From contig CAVORW010000004.1 of the NCBI GenBank assembly GCA_963698715.1, forward strand, positions 372,001 to 436,000: a DNA stretch of 64,000 nt. The letters run 5' to 3'. The position numbers and the translations under genes are program-made. Source of the DNA: CAWHJB01 sp963698715. GTDB taxonomy: Bacteria; Chloroflexota; Anaerolineae; Anaerolineales; UBA4823. The notes beneath the pieces were generated by a model. The model was not told the DNA's origin, did not search any database, and saw only the letters and a list, made by a program, of their open reading frames with translations. Shown here piece after piece: positions 45,709-53,744 of the stretch (within the stretch, counting starts at the first letter, position 1; every line of letters begins with the position of its first letter).

Positions 45709-46750
45709 TCTCTCCCATCGCTTGAAATCCGCTCTGCGCTTACTGCTTAAAGGCCAGGCTCCAGCAGCAAACCGGCGCGATATCCCGGCGATCACCCAGG
45801 ATGAAGTAACAGAAGCTAAAAGTTTTTTCCCCCTGGATAAGTTTTTTATTTTCGGGCATGCCCGCTCGGGAACCACCCTGCTGACCCGCCTGGTGCGCCT
45901 GCACCCTCAGGTGCACTGCAATTATCAGGGGCATTTTTTTACCCGTGTCCCGCTATTAGAGGGTCTGGTAGCAGGGGAAGATATCGGGAATTGGCTGGCC
46001 CGGCGCAGCAATCGCTGGAACCGCGGCCGCGACTTATCGCCCGTGGTATTACGAGCCGCCTGCGATTTCATCATGGAACGAGATGCCCGCCAGTCCGGCA
46101 AGGGATTTCCCGGTTGTGTAGTGGGTGATAAAAGCCCCAACAGTCTATTGGACGGAGAAGCCGTGCGCTTGATGATGAAAGTATATCCGGAGGCGCGTCT
46201 GGTTTTCATCATTCGCGACGGGCGAGATGCGGCTGTTTCACACCGCTTTCAGGCATTTATCGATCGCCCACAGCACCTCTCAGCCGAGAGTCTGCGAATA
46301 CGCCAGGATTTTTCCGAAAACCCAGAACCCTATTTGTCTGGCCAGCACTCGATCTTTACAGACAAAGAGCTGCGTCTGGCAGCCGAGGGCTGGGCTCAAA
46401 ACGTGGTCGATACCGATCGCGCAGCTCGCGAACTACTGGGCGAGCATTATTATGTTTTGCGCTACGAGGATATGCTGTCCCAACCCAGGGAAAGCATGAA
46501 TAAGTTGTGGGGTTTTCTGGGAGTTGACCCACAAATTGAGGAATTGCAGCAATCACTGGAAAGCGAGATGCAGCAGAATCCGGATGCCGAATGGCAGCAG
46601 CAGAAATCAGCCGAGATCGCCGGTTCACTACAGAAAGGCCAGCGTGGGACCTGGCGCGAGCTTTTTACAGCCCGCGACCGCCAAATCTTTAAACAGGCCG
46701 CCGGAGAAACCTTAATCGCCTGGGGTTACGAAAGTAGTTTGGACTGGTAG
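45698..46750 (+). CDS. PAPS-dependent sulfotransferase
   Basis: A 350-residue protein. The 5'-phosphosulfate-binding loop is FGHARSGTTLL (residues 52-62). The 3'-phosphate-binding segment is VFIIRDGRDAAVSHRF, and KGQRGTWRE near the C-terminus is the third PAPS-binding element, so all parts of a sulfotransferase are present. A bifunctional PAPS synthetase is encoded 3.4 kb downstream, and together they suggest that a sugar of this glycan is sulfated in the cytoplasm before export. The ATG at 45698 has GGAG at a 7-base spacing. Confidence 0.87.
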   Translation: MADDLSHRLKSALRLLLKGQAPAANRRDIPAITQDEVTEAKSFFPLDKFFIFGHARSGTTLLTRLVRLHPQVHCNYQGHFFTRVPLLEGLVAGEDIGNWLARRSNRWNRGRDLSPVVLRAACDFIMERDARQSGKGFPGCVVGDKSPNSLLDGEAVRLMMKVYPEARLVFIIRDGRDAAVSHRFQAFIDRPQHLSAESLRIRQDFSENPEPYLSGQHSIFTDKELRLAAEGWAQNVVDTDRAARELLGEHYYVLRYEDMLSQPRESMNKLWGFLGVDPQIEELQQSLESEMQQNPDAEWQQQKSAEIAGSLQKGQRGTWRELFTARDRQIFKQAAGETLIAWGYESSLDW

Positions 46751-46756
46751 GGGCAG

Positions 46757-47758
46757 ATGAAGTTCTTAATTGCCGGTCTGGGTTCGATTGGTCGTCGCCA
46801 TTTGCGCAACTTAATTGCGCTGGGGGAACGGGAAATTTTGCTATTTCGTACAGGTCGCAGCACACTGCCGGATGATGAGCTGGCAGAATTTCCAGTTGAA
46901 ACGGATCTCGCAGCGGCGCTGGCACACAAACCGGATGGCGTGATCATTGCTAACCCAACCGCCCTTCATTTAGATGTAGCCATTCCGGCTGCGCAAGCCG
47001 GCTGCCACATCTTGATGGAAAAACCAGTCTCCCATTCACTGGCAGGCATCGCCAGATTGCGTTCAGCAGTTCAGCAAGGTGGCGGGCAAGTCCTGGTCGG
47101 CTACCAATTCCGTTTCCATCCTGGTTTACAGCAACTTTCTCAGCTGCTTATTAAAAACGTCATCGGCCGGCCGCTCTCGGTACGAGCCCACTGGGGCGAG
47201 TACCTGCCCGGCTGGCATCCCTGGGAAGATTATCGCCAGGGATATAGCGCCCGGTCCGATCTGGGGGGAGGGGTTGTCCTGACCCTCTCGCATCCTCTGG
47301 ATTACCTGCGCTGGATGTTTGGAGAAGTGGTTTCGTTATGGGCATTCGCCAGCCAATTGAGCGATCTGTCTTTAGGCGTAGAAGACACAGCCGAGATAGG
47401 CCTGCGCTTCAAAAACGAGATGCTCGGCAGCCTGCATTTAGATTATAATCAGCGACCGCCTGTCCATCGACTGGAGATTGTTGGCAGCCTGGGCACCATA
47501 CGCTGGGACAATACGGACGGCGCAGTATCTATTTTTACAAATGTCCAGGAAAACTGGCGTAGCCTACCGGCTCCAGCCAATTTTGAGCGCAATGATCTGT
47601 TTCTGGCGGAAATGCGGCATTTCCTGGCAATCTGCAGAGGAGAAGCTGAACCCGTTTGCGGGCTTGAGGATGGCATCCAGAGTCTGAAGCTGGCCCTCGC
47701 AGCTTTGCTTTCCGCCCATCGCAACCAGTTAGTTGAGCCAGGGAAACTGTACGAGTGA
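46757..47758 (+). CDS. Gfo/Idh/MocA-family NAD(P)-dependent oxidoreductase
   Basis: A 333-residue enzyme. The Rossmann motif is IAGLGSIGRRHLRNL, and the conserved EKPVSHS (Lys in the active site) is near residue 93. The second domain has the usual beta-sheet fold with LGGGVVLTLSHPLDYLRW. In nonulosonic acid loci such proteins (PtmF/LegB-like neighbours) oxidise or reduce a sugar at C3 or C4. It precedes a CMP-transferase and a NeuB-family gene and is counted as part of the second module. The substrate is not known. Confidence 0.85.
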   Translation: MKFLIAGLGSIGRRHLRNLIALGEREILLFRTGRSTLPDDELAEFPVETDLAAALAHKPDGVIIANPTALHLDVAIPAAQAGCHILMEKPVSHSLAGIARLRSAVQQGGGQVLVGYQFRFHPGLQQLSQLLIKNVIGRPLSVRAHWGEYLPGWHPWEDYRQGYSARSDLGGGVVLTLSHPLDYLRWMFGEVVSLWAFASQLSDLSLGVEDTAEIGLRFKNEMLGSLHLDYNQRPPVHRLEIVGSLGTIRWDNTDGAVSIFTNVQENWRSLPAPANFERNDLFLAEMRHFLAICRGEAEPVCGLEDGIQSLKLALAALLSAHRNQLVEPGKLYE

Positions 47759-47849
47759 CCCATTGCACTTAATCTATGTGGCCAAAATACATCTGCTGGC
47801 TCCTTAGTGATTCGGTTGGTGCAATGCCAGAATTTAGTCAGGTGATCTT

Positions 47850-49028
47850 ATGGAATGTTTAGCAATTATCCCCGCCCGTGGCGGCTCCAAAGGCATACCC
47901 CGCAAGAATGTCCTCCCGTTGGCGGGAAAGCCCCTGATCGCTCATAATATCGAACAGGCCCGGCTGGCCAAAAAGGTGAGCCGGGTGGTTGTGTCAACGG
48001 ATGACCCGGAAATCGCAGCCGTTGCTGAGCGTTTTGGAGCCGAAGTCGTCTGGCGTCCAGCTGAGATCAGCGGCGACACAGCCTCCTCTGAGGCAGCCCT
48101 GCTGCATGCCCTGGAGAGTCTGCGCCAAACTGAGAATTACCAGCCGGACCTGGTGGCTTTTCTGCAGTGTACTTCCCCGCTTACCCTGGCGGAGGATATT
48201 GACGGGACAATTCAGGCGCTGGACGATCAGGCTGCCGATACTGCTCTGGCTGTCATACCTTTTCATTACTTTCTGTGGCGGATCGATCCGGACGAGGCCA
48301 ATGGGCACAATGCCTCCGGAATCAACCATGATAAATCATTTCGCCCATTGCGCCAGGAACGCGAACCACAATATCTGGAAACCGGGGCTGTTTATGTGAT
48401 GAAAACCGCCGGATTTGAAGCTGCCCACCATCGCTTTTTTGGCAAGACAGCTTTATATGTCATGCCCTCCGACCGGCGCTTAGAGATCGATGAGCCGGTG
48501 GATTTTCGGGTGGCTGAAATGCTGATGCGGTCTCAGAATGAAAAGAGCCAGTTATCCGCGCTCCCCGATCCTGTGGCTGCTCTTATTCTGGACTTCGACG
48601 GCGTTTTTACGGATAACCGGGTGATCGTGTTTCAGGACGGGAGCGAAGCCGTGATCTGCGATCGGGGTGATGGTTGGGGATTAGCTCAGCTAAAAAAAAC
48701 CGGCCTGCCGATCCTGATTCTTTCCACAGAGACCAACCCAGTGGTCCAGGTTCGAGCTAATAAATTGGGCATCCCTTGTGTGCATGGTATTCAGGAAAAG
48801 GGCCGAGCCTTGCAAGCCTGGCTGGGAGCAAAAAGTTTGGATCCTGCCCATACGGTTTATGTTGGCAATGATCTCAACGATTTGCCTTGCCTGGCTCTGG
48901 TTGGTTGTCCGGTAGCCGTTGCAGACGCCCACCCTCAAGTCATCCAGCAGGCCGTCCTGGTTTTAGAAAATGCTGGCGGGGAAGGCGCGCTGCGCGAAAT
49001 CTGCGAGCTCATTCTTAAGAATAGTTAA
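47850..49028 (+). CDS. CMP-nonulosonic acid synthetase fused to a HAD phosphatase
   Basis: A 392-residue fusion. Residues 1-225 are an acylneuraminate cytidylyltransferase (IIPARGGSKGIPRKN, FLQCTSPLT). Residues 245-392 form a KdsC-like HAD phosphatase with DFDGVFTD (nucleophile D248 and acid/base D250), STET as motif II, a lysine in QEKGRA and GNDLNDL as motif IV, so the phosphatase looks complete. This would fit a route in which NeuB makes a 9-phosphorylated acid that is dephosphorylated before activation. The NeuB gene follows after 102 bases. AGGTG precedes the ATG. Confidence 0.87.
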   Translation: MECLAIIPARGGSKGIPRKNVLPLAGKPLIAHNIEQARLAKKVSRVVVSTDDPEIAAVAERFGAEVVWRPAEISGDTASSEAALLHALESLRQTENYQPDLVAFLQCTSPLTLAEDIDGTIQALDDQAADTALAVIPFHYFLWRIDPDEANGHNASGINHDKSFRPLRQEREPQYLETGAVYVMKTAGFEAAHHRFFGKTALYVMPSDRRLEIDEPVDFRVAEMLMRSQNEKSQLSALPDPVAALILDFDGVFTDNRVIVFQDGSEAVICDRGDGWGLAQLKKTGLPILILSTETNPVVQVRANKLGIPCVHGIQEKGRALQAWLGAKSLDPAHTVYVGNDLNDLPCLALVGCPVAVADAHPQVIQQAVLVLENAGGEGALREICELILKNS

Positions 49029-49130
49029 TTCATGCCGAGAGAGCACTAGAATAGTAGCGTATGGCTACAGGGTTTTAATGCCCATATTGCACAATGCAAG
49101 AGATTATCAGAACGGCCCATGGGAGCATCT

Positions 49131-50012
49131 ATGACTGAAGAAATACGAATTGGTGATAAGTTGGTTGGGGAAGGACACCCGACCTATATCACAGCTGAGA
49201 TAGGAATCAACCATAATGGTGATCTTGGGATTGCCAAACGCTTGATCGATGTGGCAGTGATGGCAGGCTGCGATGCGGTCAAATTCCAGAAACGCACTCC
49301 CGAGAAAGCAGTCCCACCGGAATATCGGGAGGTCATCCGAGAGACCCCTTGGGGATTAATCTCGTATCTGGATTATCGCCGCAGGGTGGAATTCGGTGAA
49401 GAAGAATACCGCTCGATCGACCGCTACTGCCGCGAGAAAGGCATTCATTGGTTTGCATCCTGTTGGGATGAGGATTTTGTCGATTTTATCGATCAGTTCA
49501 ATCCTCCTTGTTATAAAATCGCGTCTGCCTCCCTGACCGATTTGCCATTGCTTAATAAAATCCTGAATACCGGTAAACCGATGATCGTTTCGACTGGTAT
49601 GTCAACTTTGGAGGAGATAGAGCAAGCAGTGAGCCTGATTGGCACTGATAGGCTGCTGCTGGCTCACAGCACCAGTACCTACCCTTGCCCACCAGAAGAG
49701 CTCAATCTGCGCATGATCCATACCTTAAGAAATCGTTTTAATTGTCCGGTGGGGTATTCCGGCCATGAAGTTGGCCTGCAGACTACCTTTGCAGCTGTCA
49801 CATTAGGGGCGGCGTTTGTTGAACGGCATATCACCCTGGATCGGGCGATGTGGGGAAGCGATCAGGCCGCCTCAGTTGAGCCATGGGGATTGATGCGCCT
49901 GGTGCGAGATATTCGGGTAATCGAACAGGCGCTTGGTGATGGTGTCAAACGTGTCTATGACAGCGAGATGAAAGCTCGCCAGCGTTTGCGCCGTAATAAA
50001 GTAATATCGTAA
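49131..50012 (+). CDS. NeuB-family nonulosonic acid synthase without SAF domain (second of three)
   Basis: A 293-residue TIM-barrel enzyme with ITAEIGINHNGDLGIAK, AVKFQKRTPEKAVP, CYKIASASLTDLP, STGMSTLEE, GYSGHEVGLQ and ERHITLDRAMWG. The sequence ends right after the barrel, so the SAF domain that completes the active site in classical NeuB dimers is missing here. Synthases lacking SAF are known. The GINHNG variant is close to classical sialic acid synthases. Placed behind the CMP-synthetase/HAD fusion, it probably works with it. GGGAG sits 5-6 bases before the ATG at 49131; ATG 49119 is less likely. Confidence 0.87.
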   Translation: MTEEIRIGDKLVGEGHPTYITAEIGINHNGDLGIAKRLIDVAVMAGCDAVKFQKRTPEKAVPPEYREVIRETPWGLISYLDYRRRVEFGEEEYRSIDRYCREKGIHWFASCWDEDFVDFIDQFNPPCYKIASASLTDLPLLNKILNTGKPMIVSTGMSTLEEIEQAVSLIGTDRLLLAHSTSTYPCPPEELNLRMIHTLRNRFNCPVGYSGHEVGLQTTFAAVTLGAAFVERHITLDRAMWGSDQAASVEPWGLMRLVRDIRVIEQALGDGVKRVYDSEMKARQRLRRNKVIS

Positions 50013-50160
50013 CTACTTTGACAATCCCAAATTCGAAGATGGAATCCCCTCGAATATTGTGACGTAGTCAAGTTGCACAACCCAAAATAGATGGCTTATT
50101 CCTTACACAATCATGCAGTAAGCAGTTACGCAATTTAATCATTCAAGGAGATTAGTAAAA

Positions 50161-51948
50161 ATGCCTAGCAAGAAAAACAATCATCATCTGATCAGCCCCT
50201 ACGGTGGTAAGCTGGTCAACCTAGTGGTCAGCGGAAAAGAGCGTCAGGAATTGCTTGACCGCTCCAGCCATCTTCCGTCTGTTCAGATCTCGGCCCGTGC
50301 GCTGTGCGACCTGGAATTGCTGGCGACAGGCGCCTTCTCGCCATTGGACCGGTTTATGACCAAAGCTGATTATGAACGGGTGCTGACGGAAATGCGAACC
50401 AGCGATGGAACTCTGTTCCCGATTCCAGTCACCCTGCCCATTGATGAAAGCGCTCTGCCAAGCTATGGGGAAGAAATTACGTTGAGCGACTCTCGCAACA
50501 ACACCATCGCTGTGATGCAAATCGAAGAGGTCTATCACTGGGATCCGCAGCGCGAGGCTCGCCTGGTTTTGGGAACAACTGATCCTCGACACCCACTCAT
50601 TTCAGAAATGGTGCGTTGGGGAAAAGTTTATATCTCCGGGCAGATTAAAGTAATCGATCTGCCGCATTATTACGACTTTACCAACTTGCGCCGCACACCG
50701 GCCGAAGTGCGCTCCCGTTTGGACGAAATGGGTAATACCAATGTGGTTGCGTTCCAGACCCGCAATCCAATGCATCGCATTCATGAAGAACTCACCAAAA
50801 GGGCAGCGGAAGAGGTTGGCGGCAGCCTGTTGATTCACCCCGTTGTCGGCATGACCCGTCCAGGCGATGTCGATCACTATACCCGGGTGCGAGTATACAA
50901 AGCACTGGTAGACAATTATTATGACCCGGATCGCACTTTGCTCAGCCTGCTTCCGCTTGCCATGCGCATGGCTGGGCCACGCGAAGCTCTCTGGCATGCG
51001 ATTATCCGCCGCAACTACGGAGCAACCCACTTCATTATCGGGCGTGATCACGCCGGTCCGGGCAACGACAGCCAGGGCAGGCCCTTCTACGGACCGTATG
51101 AAGCCCAGGCGCTTTTAAGCCAGTACGGGGAAGAAATCGGCGTCCAACCGATTGAATTTAAGGCTCTAGCTTACCTGGCTGACGAAGACCGCTATGAAGA
51201 TGCCACCAATATACCCGAAGGGGCCCGAGTCTTCAACATCTCTGGCACTCAGGTGCGGGACGATTATCTGGCCAAAGGCAAGACCTTACCCGGCTGGTTC
51301 ACCCGACTTGAAACAGCAGAAATATTACAACAAATGTATCCGCCGCGGCATAGACATGGGTTTTGCATCTGGTTCACTGGCCTGAGCGGCTCTGGCAAGT
51401 CAACGACAGCCGAAGTATTGGCGTCCCTTCTGCTGGAACGCGGCCGCCAATTAACCTTGCTGGATGGCGACGTCGTTCGCACCCACTTATCCAAAGGCCT
51501 GGGTTTCTCGCCTGAAGATCGCGACACCAATATCTTGCGAATCGGCTTCGTGGCTGGTGAAATTGCTCGTCAGGGCGGATCAGTCATTTGCGCTGCAATC
51601 AGCCCTTACCGCGCCACCCGCAATGAAGCTCGCAAGATGGTTGGTGAGGACTCCTTCATTGAAGTTTATGTCAACACACCGATCGAGGTCTGCGAACAAA
51701 GAGATGTCAAGGGCCTGTATGCCCGCGCCCGCCGCGGCCAGATTACCGGTTTTACTGGCGTGGATGATCCCTACGAAGAGCCAGTCAGCCCTGAAATCAC
51801 CCTGGATACCGTCAATTTCAACCCTGAAGAGAATGCCCGAAAAATCATCGATCATTTGGAAGCGAAAGGTCTCATTCTCCCAGACGGAGCGATCAACGCC
51901 AAGGAGCTGGAGCTAGAAGCTGAAGAAGCCGCTGGCCAAACCGCATAA
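50161..51948 (+). CDS. Bifunctional ATP sulfurylase / APS kinase (PAPS synthetase)
   Basis: A 595-residue fusion. Residues 1-390 are ATP sulfurylase: FSPLDRFM, QTRNPMHRIHE (the HxxH nucleotide site, with RNPMHRIH) and GRDHAGPG. Residues 395-580 are APS kinase with P-loop GLSGSGKSTT starting at residue 407, followed by LDGDVVR and YARARRG. Together they convert sulfate and ATP to PAPS. There is no sulfite or PAPS reductase nearby, and a sulfotransferase lies at 45.7 kb, so the likely use is sulfation rather than assimilation. AAGGAG precedes the ATG. The gap of 207 bases after it holds a stem but no gene. Confidence 0.93.
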   Translation: MPSKKNNHHLISPYGGKLVNLVVSGKERQELLDRSSHLPSVQISARALCDLELLATGAFSPLDRFMTKADYERVLTEMRTSDGTLFPIPVTLPIDESALPSYGEEITLSDSRNNTIAVMQIEEVYHWDPQREARLVLGTTDPRHPLISEMVRWGKVYISGQIKVIDLPHYYDFTNLRRTPAEVRSRLDEMGNTNVVAFQTRNPMHRIHEELTKRAAEEVGGSLLIHPVVGMTRPGDVDHYTRVRVYKALVDNYYDPDRTLLSLLPLAMRMAGPREALWHAIIRRNYGATHFIIGRDHAGPGNDSQGRPFYGPYEAQALLSQYGEEIGVQPIEFKALAYLADEDRYEDATNIPEGARVFNISGTQVRDDYLAKGKTLPGWFTRLETAEILQQMYPPRHRHGFCIWFTGLSGSGKSTTAEVLASLLLERGRQLTLLDGDVVRTHLSKGLGFSPEDRDTNILRIGFVAGEIARQGGSVICAAISPYRATRNEARKMVGEDSFIEVYVNTPIEVCEQRDVKGLYARARRGQITGFTGVDDPYEEPVSPEITLDTVNFNPEENARKIIDHLEAKGLILPDGAINAKELELEAEEAAGQTA

Positions 51949-51963
51949 TTTGCGAACAATAAA

Positions 51964-52058
51964 GTTGGGGAGAGGCCGGGCTGCATTTAAAGTCTGCCGA
52001 ATATCTAAACCCTTTTTGGGTCCTGGCGGAACGAAACTAAAACTCGTCTCTCCTCAAC
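51964..52058 (+). other. Long imperfect stem behind the PAPS synthetase gene
   Basis: GTTGGGGAGAGGC (51964-51976) can pair with GTCTCTCCTCAAC (52046-52058) through 13 pairs, two of them G-U, around a 69-base loop. It could be part of an mRNA structure; I know no riboswitch of this shape. Confidence 0.25.
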
Positions 52059-52155
52059 TCAGGAATCCTGTAGAGAAGTTTGGCTCGCTGGGGAAGTCTG
52101 TGGTTTTACCCAGAAATTCCTGAAGAACAAGAAGATTAATCTGAACTCAAGACCC

Positions 52156-52995
52156 ATGACAGAAATACCAAAACTCTTTGATCTAAGCGGGCGAGTGGCC
52201 GTCACAACTGGAGGAGCCGGGCTGTTAGGCGCCGAGTTCTGTCGCACCTTAGGAAAAGCCGGCGCAGCAGTTGTGATAGCAGACGTGGACATCCAAGGTG
52301 CGCAAGCTGTGGCCGAAATCCTCCAACGGGAGGAGATCCAGGCGATCGCGGTCCGCACGGATGTCACCAATCCCGAATCGGTTCGTCAATTGATTGAAAC
52401 CAGCCTGGACACTTACGGACGGCTCGATATCCTGGTCAACAGCGCGGCTCTGGATCCGAAGTTCGACCCTGGACATACCGCCGATCAGGCTGCAACCTCG
52501 GTGAACCAGGCCGATTTCGAACATTACCCGCTGGAGCTGTGGAATCAGGCCCTCAACGTCAACCTGACAGGCATGTTTCTGTGCTGCCAGGCGGCTGCCC
52601 AGCCTATGCTCTCTCAAGGAGGCGGGGTCATTGTCAACCTGAGTTCTATCTATGGTTTGGCTGGCCCCGATCAGCGTCTGTACCAGCGCCCGGGTCAGCC
52701 GCCCCAGTTCAAACCGGTGTATTATTCGGTGACCAAAGCCGGCGTATTTGGGTTGACTCGCTATCTGGCAACCTATTATGCTGGCAAGAATATCCGCGCC
52801 AACAGCCTGACCCCCGGCGGAGTGTACAATGGGCATGATCAAGAATTTGTTCAGGCTTACTCCGCCCGGGCAGTCCTGGGCCGGATGGCTGTAAAAGACG
52901 ATATGAACGGCGCCTTATTATTTCTAGCCTCGGACGCTTCGGCCTATATGACCGGAGCAAACCTGGTGGTAGATGGCGGCTGGACGGCCTGGTGA
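52156..52995 (+). CDS. Classical short-chain dehydrogenase/reductase
   Basis: A 279-residue classical SDR. The cofactor site is TGGAGLLGAEFCRTLG, NSAA follows after the fourth strand, and the catalytic triad lies in NLSSIYG and YYSVTKAG. The C-terminus (GANLVVDGGWTAW) is typical. It would oxidise or reduce a sugar hydroxyl or keto group in the third nonulosonic acid module. It starts ahead of the CMP-synthetase gene and its stop overlaps the possible GTG of that gene, so the two are coupled. Confidence 0.85.
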   Translation: MTEIPKLFDLSGRVAVTTGGAGLLGAEFCRTLGKAGAAVVIADVDIQGAQAVAEILQREEIQAIAVRTDVTNPESVRQLIETSLDTYGRLDILVNSAALDPKFDPGHTADQAATSVNQADFEHYPLELWNQALNVNLTGMFLCCQAAAQPMLSQGGGVIVNLSSIYGLAGPDQRLYQRPGQPPQFKPVYYSVTKAGVFGLTRYLATYYAGKNIRANSLTPGGVYNGHDQEFVQAYSARAVLGRMAVKDDMNGALLFLASDASAYMTGANLVVDGGWTAW

Positions 52996-52997
52996 AC

Positions 52998-53744
52998 ATG
53001 ACGGAAGTGCTTGCACTGATCCCCGCCCGCGGCGGCTCAAAAAGTATCCCTCACAAGAATATCCGCCCGTTTGCAGGTTTTCCGTTGATTGCATACAGTA
53101 TTGCTGCCGGTTTGGCCGCCAAGACGGTCAACCGGGTAATCGTCTCCAGCGACGATCCGGAAATTCTGTCAGTGGCCCGCCGGTATGGGGCCGAAACGCC
53201 ATTCCAGCGACCAGAAGAATACTCTCTGGACCATACTCCGGATCTGCCGGTTTTTCAGCATGCGCTCGACTGGTTGCTGGAAAATGAGGTTTACCGGCCC
53301 GAGATTGTCATACAGCTTCGTCCAACCTCGCCCTTCAGGCGAGTCGCCCACATTGATCAAGCCGTATACCAATTGCTGGAGCGGCCCGAGGCGGATGCGG
53401 TCCGAACCGTGTGTGTCCCTTTTCAGAATCCTTTCAAAATGTGGCGGATTGGCTCGAATGGCTTGATGAGCCCTCTAATGGAAACTAAATTCATTGAACC
53501 CTATAACATGCCTCGCCAGGCGCTGCCCGAAGTTTACTGGCAAACCGGCTATGTAGACGCAGCCTGGACAGATACGATTCAGGATCAAAATTCCATGACG
53601 GGCCGCAACATTCTGCCCCTGGTGATCGATTCCAGTGAGTGGATCGATATCGACTCGCCCGATGATTGGCTCCGAGCTGAACGCCTGCTTCAAAGCGGCG
53701 AAATCACATTACAAGATCTGGGATTCAGTATCCTGGAGGTATAA
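52998..53744 (+). CDS. CMP-nonulosonic acid synthetase (third cytidylyltransferase)
   Basis: A 248-residue acylneuraminate cytidylyltransferase with ALIPARGGSKSIPHKN, VIVSSDDPEIL, IQLRPTSPFR and a DIDSPDDW end. The motif Q/R-x-N-T-S-P variant (LRPTSPF) is normal in bacterial NeuA-like enzymes of modified sialic acids. It has no HAD domain, unlike the one at 47850. The ATG at 52998 or the GTG at 52992 may be the start. The NeuB fusion gene begins directly after its stop. Confidence 0.88.
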   Translation: MTEVLALIPARGGSKSIPHKNIRPFAGFPLIAYSIAAGLAAKTVNRVIVSSDDPEILSVARRYGAETPFQRPEEYSLDHTPDLPVFQHALDWLLENEVYRPEIVIQLRPTSPFRRVAHIDQAVYQLLERPEADAVRTVCVPFQNPFKMWRIGSNGLMSPLMETKFIEPYNMPRQALPEVYWQTGYVDAAWTDTIQDQNSMTGRNILPLVIDSSEWIDIDSPDDWLRAERLLQSGEITLQDLGFSILEV

